Below are positions 14,330-22,438 of a stretch of 64,000 bases of DNA, in pieces (the first letter of the stretch is position 1; each line of letters begins with the position of its first letter). This stretch comes from Haloferula luteola. Lineage in GTDB: Bacteria > Verrucomicrobiota > Verrucomicrobiia > Verrucomicrobiales > Akkermansiaceae. Made by a program: the position numbers and the translations under genes. The stretch lies in assembly GCF_014201715.1 (NCBI RefSeq), contig NZ_JACHFD010000005.1:62001-126000 (forward strand). The letters are read 5' to 3'. The notes beneath the pieces were generated by a model. It was not told the origin of the DNA. It saw only the letters and a list, made by a program, of their open reading frames with translations, and ran no database searches.

Positions 14330-16093
14330 ATGACTCCTGCTCAGAAAGCTGCCACCGTTTCCGCCGTCCATGCTGCCATGGCGTCGGGCCAGTCGCTTCG
14401 CGCGGCTTGTGCCTTGGTGAAGTGCAGCCCCAGCACCTTCCAGACCTGGGCGGCGAAGCTGGCGGAGGCGGATGGAGATGCGCATGAGGCATTTTCCCGG
14501 CGTAGGCCATCGGGTCGCCCCCCGTCTTTCCAGGCGGATGAGGACACGCTGAATATCCTGCGCTGGCACCGACTCAGCAAGGAGTCCATGGAAGTGGCGC
14601 TGCACTTCGCCTGCCATGACGCGCGGGTTCCCGCAGATCTGCGGGAGATATTGTTAGGCATTTCGGAGCGCTCATTGGTTTCCGGCAGCCGCCCCCATTT
14701 CCCCCCGAGCGTGCGCCGGGCCTTCCATGTCACGGATGAGGAGCTGGCCCGCTTCCGTGGGAAGAAGGCCACACAGAATGTCGAGATGATGACCCCACGC
14801 GGAGTGATCTGGTTTGATGAAGATGGGGAGGCGCATGATCTGCTGCCCGGCCAGCTCTGGGAGCTGGATGACTATTCCACGAATCAGCCCTACTACTGGA
14901 CGGACCCGCTGACCGCGGAGACGAATCTTGGCCGTCAGGTACTGGCTGCCATTGACTACACCCTGGCAGGCTGGCTCGGCTTTGATCACATCGGGCGGGA
15001 GCGGGATGCGTATCGCGGGGAGGACATTGTGCGCTTCCTTGGTCGTCTCTTCAGCGCCCACGGGCTGCCCTTGTTCCTGCGCCTGGAGCGCGGTTCATGG
15101 GAGTCCTCCTTCGTCCACGGGCTGGAGGTGGAGGGCATGGCGGATCGCTGGGGCGCACTCGATGCCCTGGTGCACATCCAGCACACCTGGAAGAGTAAGG
15201 GGAAGGGGCTCATTGAAAGTTCGTTCAATCCTCTGCAGCGTTGGCTCTCTCACACCGGCCGCGATGTCGGTCGCTTCCGGGGAGAGTTTGAGACCGCTAC
15301 AAAGGCCTGGCTCCAGGCGAAACGCACGGGCCGGGACCCCCGGGAGCTGGGCTTCCTCAGCGCGGATGAATCCAGCGCTATGCATGATGCGGCGGCCAGC
15401 ATGATGAATGGAGGCCCCCGGGAGCGAAAGGCCTTGGGTGAGCGGGTGTCTCCAGATGATTTGCGGGCCCGCCTCGGCTGGCACACCACCCCATTCCCTG
15501 CTGCTGAAGCATGGCGACTCCTGCCCTACCGGGAGCAGCGCGTCGTATCTCGTGGCATGGTTCAGGTGAATCCCGGCGGCGGGTGGTCACCCATGGCGTT
15601 CGTCGTGAATGGTATTGAGGATCTCCACCTTGAGAACGGGCATAAAGTGCTGATCGCCTATGACCCAGCACGGCCAGATCTAGGAGCCTTTGTGGCAAAT
15701 GCGGATCGCTCGCCCAAGAATCGCTCCGGCTGGGGAATGGGGCATCCCATCCTCACTGCTCCTCTGTATCAGGGAGCACCGCAGATTGATCTTTCAGGCC
15801 GCTACCAGGGCGGTGCCATCCCGGCCCGACGGAAGGCCAGCGCAGCCGTAGCTACCAGCTTCCGTGCCATCACCGCTGCCGGACGGCCGCAGCACCGCGA
15901 GGCCATGGCGGCGAATGGAGGGGATCGCACCTTCCTGGGCTCCACGCTGCCAGATCCTGCACCGGCGGTACCTGCCGCTCCAGCGGAGTCGCGGGATTCA
16001 TCTGCTGCGGAGAGGGCGGCGGCCTCTACGGATCGCGGCGACCGACTGGCCCAGCTGCGGCGCATGCAGGACGACATCCTCTCCACCATCTAG
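14330..16093 (+). CDS. MuA-like DDE transposase
   Basis: 587 residues. An N-terminal helix-turn-helix (ASGQSLRAACALVKCSPSTF, about 18-37) binds DNA ends. The RNase H-like core holds WELDDYS (Asp180/181), AIDYTLAGWLGF, and KGLIESSF with the third acidic residue Glu296. The expected second Asp region reads RLERGSWES, so Glu253 stands where Asp is usual. A basic C-terminal region would contact MuB. It catalyses integration and replicative transposition of the phage. It starts 47 bp after the ParB-like gene. Confidence 0.85.
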   Translation: MTPAQKAATVSAVHAAMASGQSLRAACALVKCSPSTFQTWAAKLAEADGDAHEAFSRRRPSGRPPSFQADEDTLNILRWHRLSKESMEVALHFACHDARVPADLREILLGISERSLVSGSRPHFPPSVRRAFHVTDEELARFRGKKATQNVEMMTPRGVIWFDEDGEAHDLLPGQLWELDDYSTNQPYYWTDPLTAETNLGRQVLAAIDYTLAGWLGFDHIGRERDAYRGEDIVRFLGRLFSAHGLPLFLRLERGSWESSFVHGLEVEGMADRWGALDALVHIQHTWKSKGKGLIESSFNPLQRWLSHTGRDVGRFRGEFETATKAWLQAKRTGRDPRELGFLSADESSAMHDAAASMMNGGPRERKALGERVSPDDLRARLGWHTTPFPAAEAWRLLPYREQRVVSRGMVQVNPGGGWSPMAFVVNGIEDLHLENGHKVLIAYDPARPDLGAFVANADRSPKNRSGWGMGHPILTAPLYQGAPQIDLSGRYQGGAIPARRKASAAVATSFRAITAAGRPQHREAMAANGGDRTFLGSTLPDPAPAVPAAPAESRDSSAAERAAASTDRGDRLAQLRRMQDDILSTI

Positions 16094-16147
16094 CCCCTTT
16101 TCCTACGGCATTTGCCGTGGATCACCACACAGAAACCAACAACCGAA

Positions 16148-16160
16148 CTGGAGGACACCC
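16148..16160 (+). promoter_or_regulatory. Strong ribosome-binding leader, copy 1
   Basis: CTGGAGGACACCC sits directly before the ATG at 16161 and holds a GGAGG Shine-Dalgarno. Near-identical leaders occur at 18050-18062 and 18887-18898. Most other genes here lack a clear ribosome-binding site and are coupled by overlaps instead. Confidence 0.6.
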
Positions 16161-16547
16161 ATGAGATTGAACAAAGAAGCCGGACCCTTCCGGCGCACCC
16201 CACCGGAGGCAGCGCCCGTCGCTGCCTGTGACCTGCGGACAGCAGCAGCTGCCTTCACCCGCACCCACCGTGCTCCTGCCCCACTGCCCGTGGGGGTCAG
16301 TGATCCGGCGGACCCCATCCTCATTGAGGGCACCTTGGAGGGAAACCTCGTGGAGGTGCTCATGCCGGGGAATGAGTGCTGGCGATTCACCATGGGGAAT
16401 ATGTGCGCGGCGCTCTGCACAGTGCTCTGCGTCATTGACCCAACTTCGCCCTACACTGCGCGGATTCACCGCCCGGGCCTGGAAGGAATTCACCCCTTCC
16501 TCGGCACGGCCCATCGCTTCGGCGTGGAAAAGGGGGTGGAGGCATGA
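16161..16547 (+). CDS. Early phage protein of unknown function
   Basis: 128 residues from the ATG that follows the GGAGG leader. A basic, Pro/Ala-rich N-terminal third is followed by a compact part (EVLMPGNECWRFTMGNMCAA). I do not recognise it. It stands between MuA and MuB and overlaps the next gene by 4 bp, so a role in early replication or host takeover is possible. Confidence 0.6.
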   Translation: MRLNKEAGPFRRTPPEAAPVAACDLRTAAAAFTRTHRAPAPLPVGVSDPADPILIEGTLEGNLVEVLMPGNECWRFTMGNMCAALCTVLCVIDPTSPYTARIHRPGLEGIHPFLGTAHRFGVEKGVEA

Positions 16548-16759
16548 GCCTGTTCGAGGAGATGACACTGCGGGACTACTTCGCGGCGAAGGCTCTCAAT
16601 GGCCTGCTGCGGGAGGGATTCGCGGATTCGCGGCTCACTTCGTCCGAGGCCGCAGCTGAGGGCCTGAGCCTTGAGCAATACGTGGCCCGGCGTGCCGGCG
16701 CGTATGCAGACGCGATGTTTGCGGAGCGCCAGCAGGCAAACGCGGGAGGTCAGCAGTGA
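16544..16759 (+). CDS. Small early phage protein
   Basis: 71 residues, helical (MSLFEEMTLRDYFAAKALNG). The MTLRDYFAAKAL motif recurs in many small phage proteins of unknown role. It is coupled by ATGA and GTGA overlaps to the genes on both sides. Confidence 0.6.
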   Translation: MSLFEEMTLRDYFAAKALNGLLREGFADSRLTSSEAAAEGLSLEQYVARRAGAYADAMFAERQQANAGGQQ

Positions 16760-17772
16760 ACCCCCACTCGGATCCTTCTCATCCTGAGGTGGCGGCCGAA
16801 CATGGGGACCAACTCATCGGGATCGCCCGCAGCATCCGCGTCTGGCAGGAGCAGCAGCGCCCTGCAGTGTCGGACAATCAGATGATCCGCCGTTTCCCGG
16901 CTCTCGGCAGTGACAAGACCTACCGGAAGCTTCGGAATGGAGATCTGGAAAGCCTGAATCCCTCCCAGCACCTCCCAAAATACCGGGGCGTCTGGGCTGC
17001 GATCGAGGCTCTAATTGGAGCTGCCGCGGCGGAGCAGATCTATGAGGACCTGCAACCTGCGTTGGAGACGAATCTTGCGGCAGGATCACTCATTCCTCAG
17101 CGCGGAAAGAAGCGGCTGCTCATCATTGAGGGTCCCAGCGGCGCGGGAAAGACGGAGAGCCTCAAGCTCATTGCCGCCCGATTTACGGGACTTGTGGTAC
17201 AGGTCGAGGCGCATGAGGGCTGGCGCTCCGCTGCGGGCGCCCTGCGAGACATCTTGCTGGCCGTGGATCCACGGAAGAAACGGGAGGACCTGCCATCATC
17301 CACCGCAGACCTCATGGATGCCACCATCATGGCCTTGGGGGAGGGCAATCATGTCCTCACGATCGACGAGGGCCACCACATGGGCGCACCGGTTCTCAAT
17401 GTGCTGAAAACCCTGCTCAACCGCACCCGCTGTCATATCATCGTTGCCGCCATCGGCACCTTGTGGCGGAAGCTCGCAGCTCGCAGCTGGGAGGAGGCGC
17501 GGCAGCTTGTCTTTAATCGCCTTCATGATCGCGTCATCCTCGGCCCGCCTAGCCAGACTGATGTGGAGCTATTCCTCAGCCGTCGCATTCCCTCACTGAA
17601 TGGCGGGGACTGGAGGCGGGCCGTGCCGGTGATTGCGGATCACGCCGGGCGCAGTGGAAACTACGCCTTCCTGCGGGATCTCTCAGACCGGGCGAATCAA
17701 TCGGATGAGGAGCCTGCCGCTACGGATCTGATCCGCTGGGCTTCGGAGCTCAAAGCCCTCCACGAGCGATGA
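16756..17772 (+). CDS. MuB-like AAA+ target-capture ATPase
   Basis: 338 residues from a GTG start that overlaps the previous stop (GTGA). Walker A is GPSGAGKT (126-133) and Walker B is HVLTIDEGHH (about 195-204). The first 80 residues look like the N-terminal helix-turn-helix region of MuB-type ATPases (NQMIRRFPALGSDKTYRKLR). MuB picks target DNA, activates MuA and protects the prophage from self-insertion. Its place after MuA supports the call. Confidence 0.85.
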   Translation: MNPHSDPSHPEVAAEHGDQLIGIARSIRVWQEQQRPAVSDNQMIRRFPALGSDKTYRKLRNGDLESLNPSQHLPKYRGVWAAIEALIGAAAAEQIYEDLQPALETNLAAGSLIPQRGKKRLLIIEGPSGAGKTESLKLIAARFTGLVVQVEAHEGWRSAAGALRDILLAVDPRKKREDLPSSTADLMDATIMALGEGNHVLTIDEGHHMGAPVLNVLKTLLNRTRCHIIVAAIGTLWRKLAARSWEEARQLVFNRLHDRVILGPPSQTDVELFLSRRIPSLNGGDWRRAVPVIADHAGRSGNYAFLRDLSDRANQSDEEPAATDLIRWASELKALHER

Positions 17773-18020
17773 GTCACGAATACCTCTTCCCTCAGTCCGT
17801 GCCTGATGGCTGGGAGCATCCGTCCGCCGGATACCCGCGCATCGTGGAGGTGGTGCTGCGGTCGCCTCGCGGGCAACTGCATAAGTCCACGGTGGGCACC
17901 ACCAGCACCGGTGGGGCCATCTACTCGGCGCTGCGTCGGCACCCCGGGCACACCGTCATCAATGTCCGCCATCGCGTCCCCCGCGCGTGCAATGGGGTGG
18001 CGCATTCCTCACCGCCCTAG
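17769..18020 (+). CDS. Small early protein of unknown function
   Basis: 83 residues, overlapping the MuB stop by 4 bp (ATGA). The protein is basic and Ser/Gly-rich, with a beta-type centre (PRIVEVVLRSPRGQLHKSTV). No family is recognised. About 150 bp follow before Gam, holding an orphan ribosome-binding leader and no clear gene. Confidence 0.5.
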   Translation: MSHEYLFPQSVPDGWEHPSAGYPRIVEVVLRSPRGQLHKSTVGTTSTGGAIYSALRRHPGHTVINVRHRVPRACNGVAHSSPP

Positions 18021-18049
18021 CAACAGCAGTGAGCCGGGAAGGAGCACGA

Positions 18050-18062
18050 CTGGAGGACACCC
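18050..18062 (+). promoter_or_regulatory. Strong ribosome-binding leader, orphan copy 2
   Basis: The same 13 bases as at 16148-16160 (CTGGAGGACACCC) are found here but not followed by a start codon; the next ATG in a long frame is Gam at 18172, 110 bp away. It may be the remains of a lost or decayed gene. Confidence 0.45.
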
Positions 18063-18171
18063 GATCGCCACTACCTTCCCGGCTCTGCCGCCCTCGCTCG
18101 AGGAGCCGGGCAGCGCAGCAATCCTTCACTATTTCCCCTGTTACCTGAAACCTGAAATCCACCAAACTTTT

Positions 18172-18753
18172 ATGAACATACGTCCAGACCGCATCCGCCA
18201 GAAAGTCCGCATCGCTCCCGTGAAGAACCGGGATGAACTCACGGCCCTTGTCATCGCTACTGCCGATCTCACCATTGAGCGGGATGTCACCGCCGCCCGG
18301 CGGGACCAGGCGCTCTCCGAGATTCAAGATGGCTTCAATGTCCAGATTGAGACTTTGGATAAGGAGATCGCTGAGAATGTGAAGCGCATGCGCGCCTGGG
18401 CGCTCGCCCATCGCGGCAACGAATTTGGAGAACGCCAGTCGATCACCGTTGCCGGTCATGACCTCGAGTTTCGCAAGGGGTCGGGAAAGGTCGCATATCT
18501 TCCGGGAGTGAAGGCCGGAGATGCACTGGATGCGCTCCTGGCCAGTGAGGATGCGACAATTGATCGTTTTGCGAAGGTCTCCGTGGCGCTGGATAAGAAC
18601 GCGATCCTCCGGGCCTATCGTGACAGCTCGGAAGCTCGCAGCTTCCTTCAGGCTATCGGCATCACCGTGGTGGTGGAGGAGGATTTCCGCTTCCGCCCGA
18701 ATCGTCCGGAGGCAGAGGCCATGAGTGGCGGGAAGGAATCATCCGCAGCCTGA
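18172..18753 (+). CDS. Mu Gam-like host-nuclease inhibitor
   Basis: 193 residues from the ATG at 18172. The family pattern is clear: a start with IATADLTIERDVTAARRDQA, a long coiled coil (IETLDKEIAENVKRMRAWA), a central GNEFGERQSITVAG, and a C-terminal helix-strand part (IGITVVVEEDFRF). Mu Gam binds DNA ends and shields them from host exonucleases. The place after the MuA-MuB genes fits. Confidence 0.8.
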   Translation: MNIRPDRIRQKVRIAPVKNRDELTALVIATADLTIERDVTAARRDQALSEIQDGFNVQIETLDKEIAENVKRMRAWALAHRGNEFGERQSITVAGHDLEFRKGSGKVAYLPGVKAGDALDALLASEDATIDRFAKVSVALDKNAILRAYRDSSEARSFLQAIGITVVVEEDFRFRPNRPEAEAMSGGKESSAA

Positions 18754-18761
18754 TCACCGCC

Positions 18762-18863
18762 ATGACACTTATGATCGCTATCGGGGTGGCCTACTTCATC
18801 GGCTTCATGACCGCCCTGTTATTGCCCCGCATCAGCAGCGGCCAGCCTCCTCAGGAGGACTGA
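18762..18863 (+). CDS. 33-residue single-span membrane protein
   Basis: A short frame of MTLMIAIGVAYFIGFMTALL followed by a short tail PRISSGQPPQED. It has one membrane segment and starts 8 bp after Gam. A GGAGG occurs near its end, before the next gene. No family is known to me; being small and coupled, it may be a host-envelope effector. Confidence 0.5.
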   Translation: MTLMIAIGVAYFIGFMTALLLPRISSGQPPQED

Positions 18864-18886
18864 TCGGGCCCATCACTCATCACTTA

Positions 18887-18898
18887 TTGGAGGACACC
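18887..18898 (+). promoter_or_regulatory. Strong ribosome-binding leader, copy 3
   Basis: TTGGAGGACACC stands directly before the ATG at 18899 and fixes that start. It nearly repeats the leaders at 16148 and 18050. Confidence 0.6.
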
Positions 18899-19510
18899 AT
18901 GAATCGCAAACACACTCCCACCAGCCGGGAAAAGACCTTTCCTGGCGGGCTGTCAAAAGCCCAGAAATCCCGCCTCGCACAGGAAGCTGCGAAAGCCTTC
19001 GAGGTGCAGGATCGGGCTGGCCTGATCGATCGGGTTCCAGCTCTCTCGGAATCAGCCAACCGAGATACCTGGCGGCGAGCCCAGCAGCAGGAATCCGTGG
19101 GAAAATCCTCGTTGCGGGATTGTCAGAATCGGGACTTCCGCCCGCTCATGGCGCACTGGCTCACCTTGCAGGGGCGGGATGCAGAGGCCTTTCGCACCCA
19201 CATGCGCAGCGGTCGGGTGAAGGACCATGGAGCACGTGGAGATACCCACGAAGCACGGGAAGATTGGCGCGCCCTCATCCTGAAGGAACTCGGCACCCAC
19301 GCCATTCGCATGGCTGCTGCCCATCGGGATGACCTGATCACCGCTGCCTACGTAGAGAGCGAGGCGCGACGAAAGTATCCGCGCACGCCGATGCGGGATC
19401 TCACCCACGCTCAGCTGCGGGTGCTTTTCTTTCACATCCGGAACCGCATCGCTGCACGTGAAGGCCGCGGCAGAACGCGGAATCGGAACAAGAGCCAGCG
19501 CAAACTCTGA
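18899..19510 (+). CDS. Early basic helical phage protein
   Basis: 203 residues from the ATG after the GGAGG leader. The protein is basic at both ends and helical throughout (LSKAQKSRLAQEAAKAFEVQ near the start, DLTHAQLRVLFFHIRNRIAA near the end). It has some likeness to early regulators of the gp16 type in Mu-like phages, but I cannot name a family with confidence. Six bp separate it from the next gene. Confidence 0.55.
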   Translation: MNRKHTPTSREKTFPGGLSKAQKSRLAQEAAKAFEVQDRAGLIDRVPALSESANRDTWRRAQQQESVGKSSLRDCQNRDFRPLMAHWLTLQGRDAEAFRTHMRSGRVKDHGARGDTHEAREDWRALILKELGTHAIRMAAAHRDDLITAAYVESEARRKYPRTPMRDLTHAQLRVLFFHIRNRIAAREGRGRTRNRNKSQRKL

Positions 19511-19515
19511 CCGCC

Positions 19516-19869
19516 ATGAGCCGAAACATCATTCCAATTCCGCCCGGGCTCATCCCAGGTATCCCGTCTCTGGGCGTGGTGAATCTAGTGCGCCAGAAGG
19601 ATGGCTCATTGATTCCGATGCTCCGCACATGGAAGCCGGAGGTTCAGCTTACGAAGGACATCCCATCCAAGCTTGGGCTGGAGCTTTCCTGGCGGAATCT
19701 CCGGATCGCTGTGCGCGCGGGATTCATCATCTCGCGCCGCCCCGCACCGCGCGTCACTCTGATCCGGATTGATTCCTTGATGAACTATCTGGAGGAGTCA
19801 GCGGATCCGGAATTTTGGACACCTCAGCGCACTCATGAGTGGGAACTGGCAGCCAGAGAGGAGTCATGA
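19516..19869 (+). CDS. Small early protein, possible winged-helix
   Basis: 117 residues. The last half (LGLELSWRNLRIAVRAGFII, then RVTLIRIDSLMNYLEE) reads like a helix-strand DNA-binding domain of the excisionase/winged-helix kind. That is only a pattern guess. It overlaps the next gene by 4 bp. Confidence 0.5.
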   Translation: MSRNIIPIPPGLIPGIPSLGVVNLVRQKDGSLIPMLRTWKPEVQLTKDIPSKLGLELSWRNLRIAVRAGFIISRRPAPRVTLIRIDSLMNYLEESADPEFWTPQRTHEWELAAREES

Positions 19870-20078
19870 TCGAGCCGATCTTCTACATCACCTTGGCGGA
19901 TGGCCGTGAAGTAGCCGTCACCTTCACCACGCGCCAGCGCACCTCCGCTGCCACGTTTGATGAATCCCCACCGACCATCCCGGATGTGGTGGAGGCGGTG
20001 CGGATCATGAAGGGCGGCTTGCTCACCGACAGTCGCATCACCACTCACAGCCCGCTGGAGAAATTCCTGATCCACTAG
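19866..20078 (+). CDS. Small early protein of unknown function
   Basis: 70 residues from an ATG that overlaps the stop of the upstream gene (ATGA). It starts MIEPIFYITLADGREVAVTF and is beta-rich, then turns helical. No family is recognised. About 130 bp of GC-rich sequence without clear genes follow. Confidence 0.5.
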   Translation: MIEPIFYITLADGREVAVTFTTRQRTSAATFDESPPTIPDVVEAVRIMKGGLLTDSRITTHSPLEKFLIH

Positions 20079-20210
20079 CCCATCACATCATCACCCCGGG
20101 AAACCACCGCACGGCCGCGCTCAGCCGCACCCTAGAGCCTCCCGGATCGATTTCCCCGCATTCCCAGACCCATCGCGCCACACCCGCCTCAGATCGCACC
20201 ACAGAGCCTT

Positions 20211-20339
20211 ATGACTGATTCCACAGCCAAAGCCCTCGCCACCCTCGCCGCCGCCGTCGTTTGCGGCCTGCTCATCCTTGTCACAAACGGAGAGCACGGC
20301 ATCGGTTGGTTCATCATGGCGCTTGTTCTAATCTGGTGA
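20211..20339 (+). CDS. 42-residue double-span membrane protein
   Basis: A short frame with two hydrophobic parts: LATLAAAVVCGLLILVTNG and IGWFIMALVLIW. It stands directly before the MuF-metallopeptidase gene. Such small proteins are common in early phage regions; a holin-like role is possible but unproven. Confidence 0.5.
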   Translation: MTDSTAKALATLAAAVVCGLLILVTNGEHGIGWFIMALVLIW

Positions 20340-20364
20340 TCACCACTCTAACTTTCCACACGTC

Positions 20365-21885
20365 TTGAATCTTCTCCACACACCCATCCCGCATGAAGAA
20401 GGCAGCGAGCTCGTCGCTGCCAAGGTCCCCGCACGGCGGGATGTGTTTGATGGCTTGCTGCCGGAACTACGGGCGCGCGCTTTTACTGTCACCGGAGTGG
20501 AGGATTTGAACGTGCTGGCGCGGGTGCGGGATTTGACGGCGGAACTTCCAGTTGGCGGGGACTTTGATGAACTTAAGTCTCAGATCTTGGATGAGATCTC
20601 CCCCTGGATCATCACAGCCACCGAGGAGGAAGAGCGGGCGAAGCAGCTAGGAGAAGCCACCCGCCGGGCGGAGATGCTCTTAAAGATGCATGGATGGCAG
20701 GCCTATGCTCAGACGCAGGATAAGCTGATCCGTGAGGAGGCAGATGCTTTTCCATACAGCCAGTATCTCGACAGCGGGGATCATCATGTCCGTCCATCTC
20801 ACTCCGCGCTGGGCGGGAAGATCTTCCCCACGCTGCATCCATTCTGGGAGAATCACACCCCGCCGTGGGAATTCGGCTGCCGCTGTGATAAGGTTCCCCT
20901 TACTGCGGACGAAGTGGAGGAGATCCGCGCGGCGGAGCAGAAGCTCCCGCCGGAGCAGCAGAGCGTAGTGGATGGCTACCGCCTCCAGGAGGTCGAGTCT
21001 CAGGGCGTCCTCAGGATTGATGATGGAGGCACCGTGGACATCCGCACGCCACGGGAGAAACAGGGCAGCACCGGTTACGAATGGCGGCCGGGGGATGCAG
21101 GGCTGGACCTCCAGCAGATCCTAGCCCGCCATACCCCGCAGGATCGGCAAGTTTTCGAGAGCTGGGCACGCAGCACCGACATCGGCGAGGGGCGCACCGT
21201 TTGGGAGACTTTTGAAGGCACCCCCGCCGCATCAGCGCCTCAGTCCAGCCCCGCGCCCGCCATAGCTCCTGCCGCCGCACCCGTGTCCACCCCTCGGCAG
21301 TCGCCCGTTTCCGCTGGCCTTCCGATTGCATCACGTGGGGAGGTCGCCCGCACTTGGAAGGAGGCTCTTTCCGCCATCGACTCTGTGCATGATGACGGGG
21401 TGCTGCCCGGCTACGCCGCGCGCCGCGCACCGAAGACCGCGAATCACCTGGGCGTTTACCATTTCCCGAAGAAGCATCTGGCCATCCGAGAAGACGGACC
21501 TTGGCGTCACCTCACCGCAGCGCATGAGATCGGCCATTATCTCGATCATCAGGCCCTTGGATCGCCGAACGTCTTCGCTTCCGCAGACCCTGCCAGCCCG
21601 GTCCACGCCATCTGCGCCATGCTCCGGCAGACGCCCACCTGCGAGGAGATCCGCGCCTCCCGGATTCCGGTGAGGATGAAGCATTACTTCCTCTCCAGTC
21701 TGGAAATCTGGGCTCGGGCCTATGCTCAGTTCATTGCGGAGGAGTCCGCCACCGCCGAACTCTCGGCAGACCTTCTGCGGGTTTCATCCAGCATCGAATC
21801 ATGGCGGCAGTGGCCACCCCACGAGTTCGCTCCCGCCCGCGCCGCGATTCGCCAGCTCTTCCGTGAGAAAGGATGGATGCTATGA
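20365..21885 (+). CDS. MuF head-morphogenesis protein fused to a zincin metallopeptidase domain
   Basis: 506 residues, starting at a TTG since no ATG fits. The MuF core (about 85-180) shows DAFPYSQYLDSGDHHVRPSH and GKIFPTLHPFWENHTPPWEF, then GCRCD. In Mu-type phages this protein is injected or sits at the portal. A Pro/Ala/Ser-rich linker (about 285-318) leads to a C-terminal domain with a zinc-peptidase motif HEIGH (387-391). Such tails on MuF proteins are known as polymorphic-toxin-like modules. A small coupled gene follows. The C-terminal fold and its target are inferred. Confidence 0.75.
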   Translation: MNLLHTPIPHEEGSELVAAKVPARRDVFDGLLPELRARAFTVTGVEDLNVLARVRDLTAELPVGGDFDELKSQILDEISPWIITATEEEERAKQLGEATRRAEMLLKMHGWQAYAQTQDKLIREEADAFPYSQYLDSGDHHVRPSHSALGGKIFPTLHPFWENHTPPWEFGCRCDKVPLTADEVEEIRAAEQKLPPEQQSVVDGYRLQEVESQGVLRIDDGGTVDIRTPREKQGSTGYEWRPGDAGLDLQQILARHTPQDRQVFESWARSTDIGEGRTVWETFEGTPAASAPQSSPAPAIAPAAAPVSTPRQSPVSAGLPIASRGEVARTWKEALSAIDSVHDDGVLPGYAARRAPKTANHLGVYHFPKKHLAIREDGPWRHLTAAHEIGHYLDHQALGSPNVFASADPASPVHAICAMLRQTPTCEEIRASRIPVRMKHYFLSSLEIWARAYAQFIAEESATAELSADLLRVSSSIESWRQWPPHEFAPARAAIRQLFREKGWML

Positions 21886-22082
21886 CAGAGAAAGAAAAAG
21901 CCGCTGATTTGCTGGCCCGGTTCGCGTCCGGGGATCTGCCCTATGCTGAAGCCCGCAGCGCCCTCATTGGGTTGGGAGTGCACCCTGCACATGCGGAGGA
22001 GATGCTCGCCATAGCTCGGGGTGAAAGTGACGTAGTGGGAGATCTTCCGGAGGACCCATCACTCGATTCCTTCACGTCATGA
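21882..22082 (+). CDS. Small acidic helical protein coupled to the MuF-metallopeptidase gene
   Basis: 66 residues from the ATG that overlaps the MuF stop (ATGA). It is acidic and helical (EKAADLLARFASGDLPYAEA, then HAEEMLAIARGE). The helical repeats resemble short domains in other phage proteins that bind partners. By place it could be the antidote or a chaperone of the metallopeptidase. There is no direct evidence for that. Confidence 0.55.
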   Translation: MTEKEKAADLLARFASGDLPYAEARSALIGLGVHPAHAEEMLAIARGESDVVGDLPEDPSLDSFTS

Positions 22083-22438
22083 ACTTGGAGTCCATTCGCA
22101 CTTCTGACCTGCTGGAGGAGTTGGCACGGCGTGACTTTGCCGCCGAAAGGGCGCGTCTCCAACCATCGGTTTGGATTGAACACGTCTCCATGCGCACCGG
22201 TCTGACGCCTGAGGAAATCAGCACCGGTGGACGCGGCACCTCCCAGCTCTCATCCATTCGCTTCATCACCGCGTGGGGGCTGCGGGATTTCTGCCGCCTC
22301 ACCCTGCCTGAGATCGCCCTGGTGCTGGACTTAGCAGACCACACCAGCGCAGCGCACCGCATCGCTCGGCACCTCCAGCTGATGTCCGGCTCTCCCGATC
22401 ACCAGCGCCTCACGGCTTCCATTCTTCTACACCTATGA
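22079..22438 (+). CDS. Stand-alone DnaA domain-IV-like DNA-binding protein
   Basis: 119 residues. The part from about 34 to 102 follows the C-terminal DNA-binding domain of DnaA: VSMRTGLTPEEISTGGRG, then SSIRFITAWGLRDFCRLTLP, and the signature ADHTSAAHRI (DHTS at 87-90) that corresponds to the DHTTV DnaA-box-contacting motif. There is no AAA+ domain. It overlaps the genes on both sides. A phage could use it to act on host replication or as a transcription regulator; that is inferred. Confidence 0.7.
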   Translation: MNLESIRTSDLLEELARRDFAAERARLQPSVWIEHVSMRTGLTPEEISTGGRGTSQLSSIRFITAWGLRDFCRLTLPEIALVLDLADHTSAAHRIARHLQLMSGSPDHQRLTASILLHL

